DNA of 64,000 nucleotides from JAXMCK01 sp046349395 (GCA_046349395.1 JAXMCK010000004.1:62001-126000); one strand, 5' to 3'. Positions 36,770-45,686 are shown, counted from the first letter of the stretch. The notes: generated by a model not told the origin, from the sequence alone. A program made the numbers and translations.

Positions 36770-37441
36770 ATGTTCCACGATCAGCGGTTCGCCGCCTTCC
36801 TGTTCGACATGGACGGGACCGTCATCAACTCGATCGCCGCGACGGAGCGGGCCTGGGGTGACTGGGCCCGCGGCCACGGCCTCGACGTCGACAGGTTCCT
36901 GCCCACCATCCACGGCATCCGCGCCATCGACACCATCCGCAGCCTGAACCTGCCCGGCGCCGATCCGCTCGAGGAAGCGGCCAAGATCGAGCGCGCCGAG
37001 TTGACCGACATGACCGGTGTCGTCGCCATTCCTGGCGCGCCGGAGTTCCTCTCCTCCCTCCCACGTCACCGCTGGGGCATCGTCACCTCGGCCCCGCGGG
37101 AGCTGGCGCTTCTCCGCCTCGGTGCTGCGGGCATCCCGCTGCCCGACGTCATCGTCACGGCCGAGAACGTCACCAACGGCAAGCCGGCGCCGGACTGCTA
37201 CGAGCTGGGGGCGCGACGCCTCGGCTTCGCCGCCGCCGACTGCCTCGTCTTCGAGGACGCTCCGGCCGGCATCGCTGCCGGCGAGGCGGCGGGCTCGCGG
37301 GTGATGGTCATCACCGCCGTCCACGCCTACCCGACGCACCACCCGTCCATGCCCGACTACACCGGCGTGTTGGCCGAAGATGATCGTCATGGTTTAGCCC
37401 TGTTAACCAAGAAGCAACCCGTAGCCGGATATGAACGTTGA
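36770..37441 (+). CDS. HAD-superfamily phosphatase (sugar-phosphatase/beta-phosphoglucomutase-like)
   Basis: The 223-residue protein has the HAD motif I AAFLFDMDGTVINS (Asp13, Asp15), motif II IVTSAPRELA, lysine in NVTNGKPAPDCYELGA and motif III LVFEDAPAGIAAG. The cap insertion lies between motifs I and II. This layout suits small phosphosugar phosphatases such as glycerol-3-phosphatase or YfbT-like enzymes. The substrate is not predictable. Confidence 0.82.
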   Translation: MFHDQRFAAFLFDMDGTVINSIAATERAWGDWARGHGLDVDRFLPTIHGIRAIDTIRSLNLPGADPLEEAAKIERAELTDMTGVVAIPGAPEFLSSLPRHRWGIVTSAPRELALLRLGAAGIPLPDVIVTAENVTNGKPAPDCYELGARRLGFAAADCLVFEDAPAGIAAGEAAGSRVMVITAVHAYPTHHPSMPDYTGVLAEDDRHGLALLTKKQPVAGYER

Positions 37442-37507
37442 AGAAGGGCAAGACGTAGAGACCCGGAGCTGTCCGGGTCGCCCAGAAGGTGGTCCGAGGC
37501 CAGAGCA

Positions 37508-37705
37508 ATGTCCGGTGCCGTTTTCTCGCTGCAGCACGAATGGGAAAGGATGCGGACTGCCTATGTCCGCTTCGCGATTAGGCAGACCGCGGCCCTGATG
37601 GCGCAGGGTGAGGCCGACCGGCGTCGAGTTCGACAGGTTCGTCGCCGCTTACTTGCGCTGCTCGAACGGCCCCGCGCCGCGGCGGTGCTGCGGCCGGCCA
37701 TCTGA
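37508..37705 (+). CDS. Small hypothetical protein, 65 residues
   Basis: A short frame encodes an amphipathic, Arg- and Ala-rich protein (SLQHEWERMRTAYVRFAIRQ). It has no strong ribosome site and no recognisable family. The region between the phosphatase and the cupin gene (37442-37800) holds nothing else, apart from a 7-bp hairpin at 37460-37479 that may end the phosphatase transcript. Kept as a weak candidate. Confidence 0.3.
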   Translation: MSGAVFSLQHEWERMRTAYVRFAIRQTAALMAQGEADRRRVRQVRRRLLALLERPRAAAVLRPAI

Positions 37706-37800
37706 GCCTCCCGACGCACGGGAGCCATTCCACCACGCACGATTGAGGCTCTCGCGGGCGCAGGGCAGTGTGAGCGCCCGCCGTCACAGGAGCCCGCCGC

Positions 37801-38280
37801 ATGCCGAGCGATGCCGCATCTCCCAGCGCCGTCGTCGCCCTCGACGTTCCGCCCAGGACCAAGCCCTCGAACTACCCGGAACCCTTCGCGTCACGCATGG
37901 CGGGCCGCGAGAAGCGGGCGCTCGGCGACGTCTTCGGCCTGCGCAACTTCGGCGTGAACCTGACCCGCCTCGCTCCGGGCGCCGTTTCCGCCCTGCATCA
38001 TCGCCACTCGAAGCAGGACGAGTTCGTCTACATCCTCGAAGGTACGCCCACCCTGGTCACCGACGACGCCGAGACGGTGCTCTCCCCCGGCATGTGCGCC
38101 GGCTTCCCCGCCGCCGGCACCGCCCACCACCTGCACAACCGGGCGGACGAGCCCGTCCTCTACCTGGAGATCGGCGACCGCACGCCGGGCGATGAGGGTG
38201 CGTACCCCCGCGACGACCTCCGGGCCGTGCTGGTCGAGGGCAAATGGCAGTTCACCCACAAGGACGGTACGCCCTGGTGA
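37801..38280 (+). CDS. Cupin-domain protein
   Basis: The 159-residue protein contains a single cupin barrel. Motif 1 is ALHHRHSKQDEFVYILEGTP with His-His-His and Glu metal ligands, and motif 2 lies near HHLHNRADEPVLYLEIGD. This family groups with transcription-independent small cupins of unknown substrate. The start ATG 37801 is preceded by AGGAGCCCGCCGC. Confidence 0.8.
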   Translation: MPSDAASPSAVVALDVPPRTKPSNYPEPFASRMAGREKRALGDVFGLRNFGVNLTRLAPGAVSALHHRHSKQDEFVYILEGTPTLVTDDAETVLSPGMCAGFPAAGTAHHLHNRADEPVLYLEIGDRTPGDEGAYPRDDLRAVLVEGKWQFTHKDGTPW

Positions 38281-38396
38281 CCGACCCGCGGCAGCTGCAA
38301 TTCTGACGGAGCGGGCATGTTTTGTCCTCCGAATGGAGGATGCCCGAGCACCGACCATCTTCTACCTCGGATGGTGCTGAGGGCTGAAGCTGCCAA

Positions 38397-38428
38397 CCCC
38401 GATCCACTCCTTGGATCGGGGTCTTTTC
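38397..38428 (+). terminator. Intrinsic terminator downstream of the cupin gene
   Basis: A perfect 9-bp stem CCCCGATCC (38397-38405 with 38413-38421) with a 7-base loop is followed by TCTTTT on the plus strand. It lies 117 bases after the cupin stop and just past the 3' end of the convergent LuxR gene. Confidence 0.72.
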
Positions 38429-38435
38429 CGGGCCG

Positions 38436-39539
38436 TCAGCCGGTGGGCAACCGCGCCAGCAGGCCCACCAGTTCGGTCTGTCGCCTCGTGCCCGTCTTGT
38501 GCAGTACCGCGCGCAGTTGGCTGCGTACCGTCGAGATTCGGACACCGTGCGCCACGGCGATCGCGTCCGGCCGCATGCCCTTGGCGATCTCGACCGCAAG
38601 GCGCGCCTCGGCGGCGGTCAGACCATAGACGTCCTGCAGCCGGCGCCCCGACGGAACGCGGGCCACGGCACCCTCGTCGATCAGCAGCAATGCCAGGTCG
38701 CGCTGCCACTCGGCGCAGGCCGGCACTGAGGCCCCGAGCGGCACGACCTCGACCTTCAGCACCGCCCCGTCCGAGGCCCGGTGCAGGTGCAGGGCACCGC
38801 CTCGCTTGCCCTGCCGCCGGGCCGTCGCCTGCCGCACCAGCGCCTGCAGCCGCTCGTCCTCCTGGCCATCCGGCGCCGTCAGCAGCCCCCGTCGCACGCC
38901 CAGCGCGTCCCCCGCCGCGAGCAGCGTCTCGGCACGCCGGCTCCCCGCCACGACGCGACAATGCCCGTCGACCACGAGTGCCACCTTCGGCATGAAATCG
39001 AGTGCCGCCGAGAGGGCGGCGTTCCGCGTCCGCAGCTGTTCCAGCTCGACATGGAAGTGGACGGCCCGGCCGATGTGCGACGACATCTCTTCGAGGGTCC
39101 GCACCTCGCTTTCGGCCAGCGGTCCCTGCTTGGCATTGCGATGCACGCCGACATAGGCCGTCACGCCTGCATCCTCCATGATCCGGCCGCCCGTCAGGAA
39201 CAGTCCGCCGTCAGGAATGAGAAATTCCTGGAAGAAGGGACTTCGGCGCACATAGTCGATGTCGCAGTGCTCGTGGCAGGAGAACATCCTGCCGACTGCC
39301 ATCCCGTCCGCCAGCGGCGGGCGCGGATCTTCGGCGATCCATCGCGCGACATAGCTCTGCTGGCCCTCCATCGACAGGTGTCGCGGAAAACCGATGAGAC
39401 GAGGGCCCGAGGACCAGTCGTTCACCAGCACCTGCGCGTCGAGCCCGCCCAAGCGGTCCGCCAGCCCCGCCAGGGCTTGCGGCCATCGCTCCGGCATCCA
39501 CGCCGCGACGTAGAAACTCTCGATGATCTGCGTCGCCAT
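38436..39539 (-). CDS. LuxR-type helix-turn-helix regulator
   Basis: The 367-residue protein has a C-terminal LuxR/GerE DNA-binding domain (about 300-365) with YGLTAAEARLAVEIAKGMR and GVRISTVRSQLRAVLHKTG. The N-terminal 300 residues form a sensory region without a typical autoinducer domain. A PAS-like segment (LDFMPKVALVVDGHCRVVAG) precedes the DNA-binding part. No synthase lies nearby. I use ATG 39539; the frame is open to an ATG at 39617 with weaker context. Confidence 0.78.
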   Translation of the reverse strand: MATQIIESFYVAAWMPERWPQALAGLADRLGGLDAQVLVNDWSSGPRLIGFPRHLSMEGQQSYVARWIAEDPRPPLADGMAVGRMFSCHEHCDIDYVRRSPFFQEFLIPDGGLFLTGGRIMEDAGVTAYVGVHRNAKQGPLAESEVRTLEEMSSHIGRAVHFHVELEQLRTRNAALSAALDFMPKVALVVDGHCRVVAGSRRAETLLAAGDALGVRRGLLTAPDGQEDERLQALVRQATARRQGKRGGALHLHRASDGAVLKVEVVPLGASVPACAEWQRDLALLLIDEGAVARVPSGRRLQDVYGLTAAEARLAVEIAKGMRPDAIAVAHGVRISTVRSQLRAVLHKTGTRRQTELVGLLARLPTG

Positions 39540-39679
39540 TGTTTCCGCCCGCCACCCTGGTTTGCTGCCAGAGAACACTGCGCCGATGACGCTCCAATTC
39601 ACCTTCTCGTGATACATGCTACTTGAGTCGGTTCACGTTTTTCTGATTGCGGCCATGTATTCCCGCTACGGCAGCCAGA

Positions 39680-40087
39680 TCATCGCCGTTCGACATGCAC
39701 GATCTCCGGCGCCAGCGAGTCGCGATGACGAATGTCGCGGCCGACGAGGCCGACCTGCCAGCGGCGCTGCTCACCACGGAAGGTGCCGATCCGGACGCCC
39801 TGCCAGTTGGTCTGGTCCAGCACCTCTCGGCCGACATGGTTCAGCAGGCGCGGATGGTTGCAGGTCACGAGCCAGCCGCGCCGGCCCTTCATCACGTACA
39901 CGCTGAAATCGCCATTCGGCGACCCGGGCCGCACAGGACCGTACTGCCTGATGATGTCCAGCGCCGCGTCCTGGTCTGCCTCGCCGCCTTCAGCCGCAAT
40001 GAGGGTGCCGTGACGGAACAGCACCCAGCCGTTCGGCGCCTTCTCGAACAGGCGCCGCCAGAACCTGACGGCGGACGGCACATCCAT
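39680..40087 (-). CDS. Conserved hypothetical protein, 135 residues
   Basis: The frame starts at ATG 40087 with GGAG seven bases upstream. The protein is soluble, with FWRRLFEKAPNGWVLFRHGT near the N-terminus and a basic C-terminus ending VERR. I do not recognise a family. It is the last chromosomal gene before the integrative element. Confidence 0.5.
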   Translation of the reverse strand: MDVPSAVRFWRRLFEKAPNGWVLFRHGTLIAAEGGEADQDAALDIIRQYGPVRPGSPNGDFSVYVMKGRRGWLVTCNHPRLLNHVGREVLDQTNWQGVRIGTFRGEQRRWQVGLVGRDIRHRDSLAPEIVHVERR

Positions 40088-40163
40088 GACGTTCTCCCCC
40101 ACGCAACGCCCGCGACGCCTTGGCCGGCGCCGTGCTCACATCTGGTTGCCGAGGGATACGGAG

Positions 40164-40213
40164 AGGTTGGTAGCGGAGGAGGGATTTGAACCCCCGACCA
40201 AGGGATTATGATT
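40164..40213 (-). repeat. Left attachment site (attL), displaced 3' part of tRNA-Met
   Basis: Fifty bases identical to the 3' half of the tRNA-Met gene at the right end, including the CCA, T arm and part of the anticodon loop. After the repeat the sequence diverges, so this copy cannot make a tRNA. Confidence 0.92.
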
Positions 40214-40378
40214 TAGGTTCGACGGCTGAAACGGGCTGAATTTCCCTTTTGGTCTACCCCCTCTAAGCGGCTGTAGAAGCTTCTCAATCTCTGTCCCGTT
40301 GTGAATTACGTTGAACTCCGGGTAACGGGGCATAAACTGCCGTTCCGTTACCCGACCGGCTACCCGAGGGACCAAGGG

Positions 40379-41608
40379 ATGGTTGCGAAGCTGCTCACCA
40401 AGGCCGTCGTCGACCGCCTGAAGCCCGACCCGACGAAGCGGATCGAGGTGCCCGATCGGCAGCAGGTGGGGCTCTTCGTGATCGTCCAGCCGACCGGCCG
40501 GCGCTCCTATGCCGTCCGCACGCGACTGCATGACAAGCCGATCAAGGTCACGCTCGGGGACTGCGACGTCGTCGACCTTTCGGACGCGCGGAAGCGGGCG
40601 CACGAGATCATCGTCGCCGCCAAGCGTGGCGAGGACCCGCGCGAGAAGGTCAGGGCCGCCCGAGCGATGACGGTGGCGAATGCCGTCGACGACTTTGTGC
40701 GCCGGTACGCGAAGGGCCGCGGACTGAAGTCGTGGAAGGAGATCGAGGGCCGGTTGAAGCGGGACCTCGTCCGCGCCTACGGGCCTCGGCCCATCGCCGA
40801 GTTGACCCGCGGCGACCTCGTGCGGCTGCTCGACGAGATGGCCGATCGTGGCGTCGAGCAGGGCCGCAACCGGCTGCTCGCACACACCCATCGCTTTCTC
40901 GCGTGGTGCGAGGAGCGAGGGCTCGTCGAGAGCAACGTCGCAGCGCGCATCCGTAAGCCGGCGCGCGAGGTTGCCCGGGATCGTGTTCTTGACGATGACG
41001 AGCTGCGGGCCGTGTGGCTTGGGGCCGGCGCCATTGGCTGGCCGTTTGGCCCGCTGGTGCGGACTATGATCGCAACGGCGCAGCGTGAGGGGGAGGTCGC
41101 CGCCCTGCGATGGTCCGGCGTCGACCTCGACGGCAAGGTCTGGATCCTGCCTCGCGAGGCGACGAAGGCCGATCGGCGGCACGAAGTGCCCCTGTCGGAC
41201 CTCGCCGTCGACGTGATCAAGGGCGTGCCGGTGCTCGTTGACCAGGACGGAAAAACGATCGACCTCGCGTTCAGCACGACGGGGACCACGCCGCCGTCGG
41301 GGTGGGCGCGGGCGAAGGAACGCCTCGATAAGGCCGCGGCAAGTGTGATGGGCCGCGAGCTCGCCGCGTGGCGGCTCCACGACCTGCGCCGCACCGCCGC
41401 CAGCGCCATGGCGATGCTCGGCCACCCGCCGCACGTGGTCGCGGCCGTGCTCAACCACACGCCCGGCAGCGTCATGGGTATCACCGCCGTCTACAATCGG
41501 CATCGGTACACTGACGAGAAGCGCGCGGCCCTGGATGCGTGGGCGCGGTACCTCGATCGGATCGTCACCGGGCAGACTGCCGAAGTTGTGCAGCTCCGGA
41601 GCGCATAA
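40379..41608 (+). CDS. int: Tyrosine-type site-specific integrase
   Basis: The 409-residue recombinase has an N-terminal arm-binding domain (DUF4102-like: LTKAVVDRLKPDP, GLFVIVQPTGRRSYAVRTRL), a core-binding domain and the catalytic domain. Catalytic residues are Arg236 (TAQREGEVAAL), His334 and Arg337 (RLHDLRRTAAS), His360 and the nucleophile Tyr372 (ITAVYNRHRY). It belongs to the P4-like integrases that insert at tRNA 3' ends, consistent with the flanking repeats. Start ATG 40379 has GAGG eight bases upstream; the GTG at 40301 is possible. The next gene overlaps its stop (TAATG). Confidence 0.9.
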   Translation: MVAKLLTKAVVDRLKPDPTKRIEVPDRQQVGLFVIVQPTGRRSYAVRTRLHDKPIKVTLGDCDVVDLSDARKRAHEIIVAAKRGEDPREKVRAARAMTVANAVDDFVRRYAKGRGLKSWKEIEGRLKRDLVRAYGPRPIAELTRGDLVRLLDEMADRGVEQGRNRLLAHTHRFLAWCEERGLVESNVAARIRKPAREVARDRVLDDDELRAVWLGAGAIGWPFGPLVRTMIATAQREGEVAALRWSGVDLDGKVWILPREATKADRRHEVPLSDLAVDVIKGVPVLVDQDGKTIDLAFSTTGTTPPSGWARAKERLDKAAASVMGRELAAWRLHDLRRTAASAMAMLGHPPHVVAAVLNHTPGSVMGITAVYNRHRYTDEKRAALDAWARYLDRIVTGQTAEVVQLRSA

Positions 41609-42273
41609 TGCCGCAGCGCGCTGCGAAGGCTTCCAGGTCGACGCTGATCGACGAGGCCGTCGCGATCGTGGCACCGCCGCCGGCTTATGTCGTCTCGTGC
41701 CGCGACGCCCTCTCCAGTCTGGTCGACCGCTATCTCTGCGCGCACGCAGCGTGGAATGCCGCGCCGCGACAGCGCCACATCACCGACCAGTTAGAAGAAA
41801 TCGCTCGGCTCTGCCGAGAGCTCGAGGATCGTATGAACAGCCTCGATCCGATTGCGAGCGCTGCAATCGTGCGGCGAATCACCCATAGACGCATGAGCAG
41901 TTTTGATCCGCTGCCGTCACTTCCTCTGCAACTCATGGTAATGGCCAAGCTTGCGGCAGAGGCGGCGGCCCTGCGGCGCGGGGTCATCGTCGACCCGATC
42001 ACGGGCAACCGCCGGCCCGCCGCCGATCGCGGAGGCAATACGAGGGGGCCGGGCTTCCGGCGACCCCAGGAGCTGCTCGTCGCATGGCTGGCCGAACTGC
42101 TGGACGTGTTCGATCGGCGCAAAACGATCACCAGCCCTAAGGGTGAGTTCGTTGTCGTCGCAGGTCTCCTGCATGAGGCCGCCTTCGGCAACGGGCACAA
42201 CATGTCGAGTTGGTGCAGGGTCGAAGCCAAGCGCTGGCGGCAGCGTGAACCCCGCAGTTTTCCACAGGGGTAG
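41608..42273 (+). CDS. Hypothetical protein of the integrative element, 221 residues
   Basis: The ATG overlaps the integrase stop by one base (TAATG), so the two are translated together. The protein has a helical, coiled-coil-like middle (QLEEIARLCRELEDRM, about residue 60) and a C-terminal part with FRRPQELLVAWLAELLDVFD. It carries no recognisable motif. Position next to the integrase suggests a role in the element life cycle, for instance regulation or excision, but this is only inferred. Confidence 0.55.
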   Translation: MPQRAAKASRSTLIDEAVAIVAPPPAYVVSCRDALSSLVDRYLCAHAAWNAAPRQRHITDQLEEIARLCRELEDRMNSLDPIASAAIVRRITHRRMSSFDPLPSLPLQLMVMAKLAAEAAALRRGVIVDPITGNRRPAADRGGNTRGPGFRRPQELLVAWLAELLDVFDRRKTITSPKGEFVVVAGLLHEAAFGNGHNMSSWCRVEAKRWRQREPRSFPQG

Positions 42274-42341
42274 GGTCTCTATCCAGCGCCGCTGAACTGC
42301 GATGAATAGGCGGCCGTCACCAATCGCAGGGTTAGACGGTC

Positions 42342-42563
42342 ATGCACCGCAGAGAACCTCAAGCCGCGCCGCCGCGCTTGCTCCGCTACGAACAGGTCCA
42401 CGAGCGGGTGCCCTACACCCGCCAGCACCTCAGCCGCCTCGAAAAGGCCGGCAGCTTTCCCCGCCGCGTCCAGATCGGGCCGAATAGTGTCGGTTGGTTC
42501 GAGCACGAGGTCGAGGAGTGGCTTGCGAACCTCCCCCGAGCTGGCGCGGGAGAGGCGGAATGA
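42342..42563 (+). CDS. AlpA/excisionase-like DNA-binding protein
   Basis: The 73-residue protein reads LLRYEQVHERVPYTRQHLSR followed by LEKAGSFPRRVQIGPNSVGW, the AlpA/MerR-like winged helix that uses P-x-R after a beta-turn. AlpA proteins of P4-like elements regulate integrase expression or act as excisionases. The ATGA overlap with the next gene indicates a common transcript. Confidence 0.78.
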   Translation: MHRREPQAAPPRLLRYEQVHERVPYTRQHLSRLEKAGSFPRRVQIGPNSVGWFEHEVEEWLANLPRAGAGEAE

Positions 42564-43018
42564 ACGCCAACCAATACTTCCGCATTCCACTAATGGCACC
42601 ACTTCCCGACAATCAGAAGCGATATGACGAAGTAATTTCAGCAGCACCTAAGGATCTACTTGTTGAAATACCAGACAATCGCATCAATGATGTCCATAAT
42701 GCTCTAATTCGTTACTATTTTTTCTCCCGTGTCATGGACGACGACGCAGACCTTGTGCGGCAAGGTGATCAAAATCGCGCCGCTTTCCCTCAGTTTCTCG
42801 GCCCTAAGGCTGAGAACGGCACGCACGGCGTGGTCTTTGAAAACATGGTCGGCTTCATGTCGGCCGCGTGCGGTCTACCGCGAAGCTGGTGCGCTGCTTT
42901 CGCCTACCTCGATAGCGTTCAGTACGTCGCGCTCGGCTGGGTCGATGAGACGGATGTCAGCATAGCGGAGGAGTACCGCTTGGCGCTCGCCTGCGGTGCC
43001 GGCACCGCATCGGCCTGA
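42560..43018 (+). CDS. Hypothetical protein with low-GC N-terminal half, 152 residues
   Basis: The gene starts in an ATGA overlap with the AlpA-like gene. The first roughly 170 bases are clearly AT-richer than anything around (many AAT, ATT, ATA codons), while the second half returns to high GC. The protein contains NALIRYYFFSRVMDDDADLV and a Trp/Cys-containing middle. No family is recognised. The composition shift suggests recent acquisition of part of the gene from a different source. Confidence 0.55.
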   Translation: MNANQYFRIPLMAPLPDNQKRYDEVISAAPKDLLVEIPDNRINDVHNALIRYYFFSRVMDDDADLVRQGDQNRAAFPQFLGPKAENGTHGVVFENMVGFMSAACGLPRSWCAAFAYLDSVQYVALGWVDETDVSIAEEYRLALACGAGTASA

Positions 43019-43020
43019 GC

Positions 43021-43455
43021 GTGTCATCCGAGGAAGCTGCAGGCCCGGCGAGACCGCTAAGCCGCCGGGCCTGCTCTACACGAGCGCCCGCGATGTACCA
43101 GAACGTCAATGCTGGGGCGACCCCGCCGGAATGCCCCGGCAGGCCTGATCCCGCCTTGTGGACGATCCCAGAGGCCGCCGCCTCCCGGCTGTTCGGCGAA
43201 GCCGAGCAAGGCTTCGACGAGGCCTCGGGTGCACTCGACACCTTGCGCGCCGCCCACGCGGACGCGCACGCGGCGGTCGAGTGGGGGAATGACGTGCACC
43301 TCCACATCCGTGCCGCCCGCGGCGCCGTCGACGAGCTGCGCCGCGGCTTGGGCGCGGTGGCCCTCGCGTTCCGCGGGCTACGATCCGCCCTTGTCGCCCC
43401 GTCCTGCGGTCCGAGCTGCCGCCGCTGCCACCCCCTGCCCCCAGAGGCTTCATGA
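43021..43455 (+). CDS. Hypothetical protein of the integrative element, 144 residues
   Basis: The frame starts at GTG 43021, two bases after the previous stop, or at ATG 43093. It ends in an ATGA overlap with the primase-like gene. It is Ala-rich with a helical segment (SGALDTLRAAHADAHAAVEW) and a C-terminus with three cysteines (APSCGPSCRRCHP). No family is recognised. Confidence 0.45.
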   Translation: MSSEEAAGPARPLSRRACSTRAPAMYQNVNAGATPPECPGRPDPALWTIPEAAASRLFGEAEQGFDEASGALDTLRAAHADAHAAVEWGNDVHLHIRAARGAVDELRRGLGAVALAFRGLRSALVAPSCGPSCRRCHPLPPEAS

Positions 43456-45227
43456 GCAAGCTCGACGAGCTGGCGCGCGAGGAAGCCGCCAGGCGCAAGC
43501 GCGCTCGGCCGGCTAGAGGCTCGGCGCGACGCGGCCCCCCGATCGACCGGCCTGGCGACGTGGACGCTGAGGACGGCCCGCAGGACACGGCAGCTCTGCC
43601 GGACGCGGACGAAGACGGGCGCCCCCTCATTCACGTGCAGGCAGGCAAGCTGCACGAGTTCGTCGGGAGGCTCGAGGAAATCTTCGGACATGCCCGCGCC
43701 AAGCGCCGTCCCTTCGTGACCCTTTATCGTCGGGCAGGGGCCGCATCGCTGGTCCGGGTTGTGCGGCTCACCGATCCTAGGGCGGCGGCCGGCGTTCACT
43801 ACCCGGCCGACACTCTGCTGACGCTCGGCGTTGATGCCGAGTATCTTCGGCTCCTGTTCTCGCGGGCGGTGGGCTGGCAGACGTGGGACCGGCGAAGGAA
43901 GCCGGCGAAGTGGGTCCCGTCCGATCCTCCCATGTCGGTCTGCCGGGCCTTCATGGCGGCGGCTCCCTGGCAGAAGGTGCCGAGCCTCCGGGGGACCGTC
44001 ACGGCGCCGACGCTCCGAACTGACGGTACCCTGCTCGACAAGCCCGGGTTCGATGCCGCGACGGGGCTTCTATTCGATCCGGGTGGTGTGCGGTTCCCGG
44101 CGATCAATCCGCGGCCGAGCGAAAAGGACGCGCGAGCGGCGCTGGCGACGGTCGACGCGCTGCTGACCGGCTTCCCGTTCGTCAGCCGCGAGGCGCGAGC
44201 GGTCGCCCTCTCGGCGCTGCTCACCGGCCTCGTGCGGCGCTGCCTTCGATCCGCACCGCTCTTTGGCTTCGATGCACCGAAGGCCGGCAGTGGCAAGACG
44301 CTACTTGCGAGCCTCGTCGCCTACGTCGCGACCGGGGTTGCGCCGGCCCTCATGAACCAAGCCGAGAAGCCTGAGGAGGAGCGCAAGCGCCTGCTCGCCA
44401 CCTTGCTCGATGCGCCCGCCGTGGTCTGCATCGACAATGTGAGCCGGGTCCTCCGATCCGACGCGCTCTGCACGATCCTGACCGAGCCGAGCTGGGACGA
44501 TCGCGTGCTCGGAGTAAGCGGCAACGCCAAGGTGTCGACCAATGTGACGTTTCTGGCGACGGGCAACAATCTGCGGTTCTTCGGCGACCTCGGCGAGCGG
44601 GCGCTAGTGTGCCGCATCGATGCCGGCGTGCCCGAGCCCGGCGAACGGGAGTTCGGCGTCAACCTCCACGAAGAGGTGCCGCGCCGCCGCCCCGAGTTGG
44701 TCGCCGCCTGCCTCACGATCATGCTCGCCTACACTGTCGCCGGCTCCCCCGCGACCCCCGGCCCCCGTTTCGGCCGCTTCGAGGATTGGTCGCGTATGGT
44801 CCGCTCGCCGCTGCTGTGGCTCGGCTGCGCCGATCCCGTCCGCACGCGCGAGGCCGTGCGGGCAGTCGACCCGGAGCGTGATGCCCTGCTGCCGATCCTG
44901 GCAGGATGGCCCTTCAAGAAGGAGCAGACGGCGAAGGAAATAGTGCAGATGGCAAGCTCCGAGGACTTCCTCGCGGCGCTTCTCGCGATTGCTCCGACCC
45001 GCGGTCGCGACGAGCGGCCCGACGCCACGGCGGTCGGGCGGTTTCTGGCAAAGCATCTGGGCCGGGTCGAAGAGGTGGAGGTCGACGGCCAGCGCTGCCG
45101 GCGTCGGTTGTCCTCGCCGAGCGTCACGCGCAAGGGGCTCAGGACCTACGCGGTCGAAACGGAGCCGGTCGCCGAGGCCGTCCAGGCTGATCCGGCCGAG
45201 GTCGCGGCTCGGGGCGGGCTGGAGTAG
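43452..45227 (+). CDS. Primase/helicase-like AAA ATPase of the integrative element
   Basis: The 591-residue protein has a Walker A at about residue 275 (DAPKAGSGKTLLASLV), a Walker B-like VVCIDNVSRVL (about 325) and a sensor segment TFLATGNNLRFFGD. A DUF927-like or phage helicase-like C-terminal part follows. The N-terminal 200 residues have no visible toprim or zinc motif. Such proteins are the replication initiators/helicases of small integrative phages and satellites. It starts in an ATGA overlap with the preceding gene and ends four bases before a 31-bp inverted repeat that may be its binding site. Confidence 0.68.
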   Translation: MSKLDELAREEAARRKRARPARGSARRGPPIDRPGDVDAEDGPQDTAALPDADEDGRPLIHVQAGKLHEFVGRLEEIFGHARAKRRPFVTLYRRAGAASLVRVVRLTDPRAAAGVHYPADTLLTLGVDAEYLRLLFSRAVGWQTWDRRRKPAKWVPSDPPMSVCRAFMAAAPWQKVPSLRGTVTAPTLRTDGTLLDKPGFDAATGLLFDPGGVRFPAINPRPSEKDARAALATVDALLTGFPFVSREARAVALSALLTGLVRRCLRSAPLFGFDAPKAGSGKTLLASLVAYVATGVAPALMNQAEKPEEERKRLLATLLDAPAVVCIDNVSRVLRSDALCTILTEPSWDDRVLGVSGNAKVSTNVTFLATGNNLRFFGDLGERALVCRIDAGVPEPGEREFGVNLHEEVPRRRPELVAACLTIMLAYTVAGSPATPGPRFGRFEDWSRMVRSPLLWLGCADPVRTREAVRAVDPERDALLPILAGWPFKKEQTAKEIVQMASSEDFLAALLAIAPTRGRDERPDATAVGRFLAKHLGRVEEVEVDGQRCRRRLSSPSVTRKGLRTYAVETEPVAEAVQADPAEVAARGGLE

Positions 45228-45230
45228 TTG

Positions 45231-45359
45231 GAGGTGCCGGGGTGCCGGGGTCTGCCGGGGTCTTTTCACTCCGCCCCCGCAATATGCAACACGCCACTTT
45301 TGCATTTTCCACGCGTAGGCCTGAATCAACCCCGGCAGACCCCGGCACCCCGGCACCTC
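45231..45359. repeat. 31-bp perfect inverted repeat with internal tandem units, possible replication origin
   Basis: Arms 45231-45261 and 45329-45359 are perfectly complementary over 31 bases and flank 67 bases that include an AT-rich stretch. Each arm contains tandem units of the form GGTGCCGG, twice, and GGTCTGCCGG. It starts right after the stop of the primase-like gene, in the only long gap of the element (45228-45686). The layout resembles iterons around an unwinding region; a strong hairpin or bidirectional terminator is the alternative. Confidence 0.7.
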
Positions 45360-45650
45360 GCCGCCAGTTCGGCAGACCGGATCGCACTCGCAGATACCGA
45401 TCTCTTTGCGGTGGGGAACGGCGCTCGGGTCCCTCTGAAGCCCTGACGTGAGCGGTGGGCAGCAGGGCCCGACAGCAGTATTCGCAGGACCGCTACAAGG
45501 GGGACGGTCCCACTTCAGGACGATCTAGTCGCCTGCCGCTTAAGCTGTGACGGATGAGGTCGACGAGGCCGTTATGCAGATGCATAGTGCTCAGGCAAGT
45601 TCTCTGAGGTTCAACTAGGCTCAATACTTTCGCCTACTTCGGTCAAAGGC

Positions 45651-45679
45651 TTGATTTCTGTCGTACGCCACGGTATTTG
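45651..45679 (+). promoter_or_regulatory. Possible promoter of the MerR-like and capsid gene set
   Basis: TTGATT and TATTTG are spaced by 17 bases, and the following ATG (45687) lies only 8 bases after the -10. If used, transcription would start at or next to the ATG and the message would be leaderless. Weak evidence. Confidence 0.35.
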
Positions 45680-45686
45680 TGGTCAA

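Noticed and set aside
37578..37862. Minus-strand 94-codon frame across the small hypothetical and cupin start
   Set aside because: No ribosome site, overlaps the well-supported cupin gene, no motif.
40164..40240. tRNA gene at the left end of the element
   Set aside because: Only the 3' part is present; after the anticodon loop the sequence does not fold into the rest of a tRNA, so it is the displaced attachment copy.
40301..40378. Longer integrase start at GTG 40301
   Set aside because: The added residues are not typical of the family start, and ATG 40379 has a better ribosome site.
45231..45359. MITE-like transposon bounded by the inverted repeat
   Set aside because: No target duplication is visible at the outer ends and the arms consist of internal tandem units, which fits a protein-binding region better.
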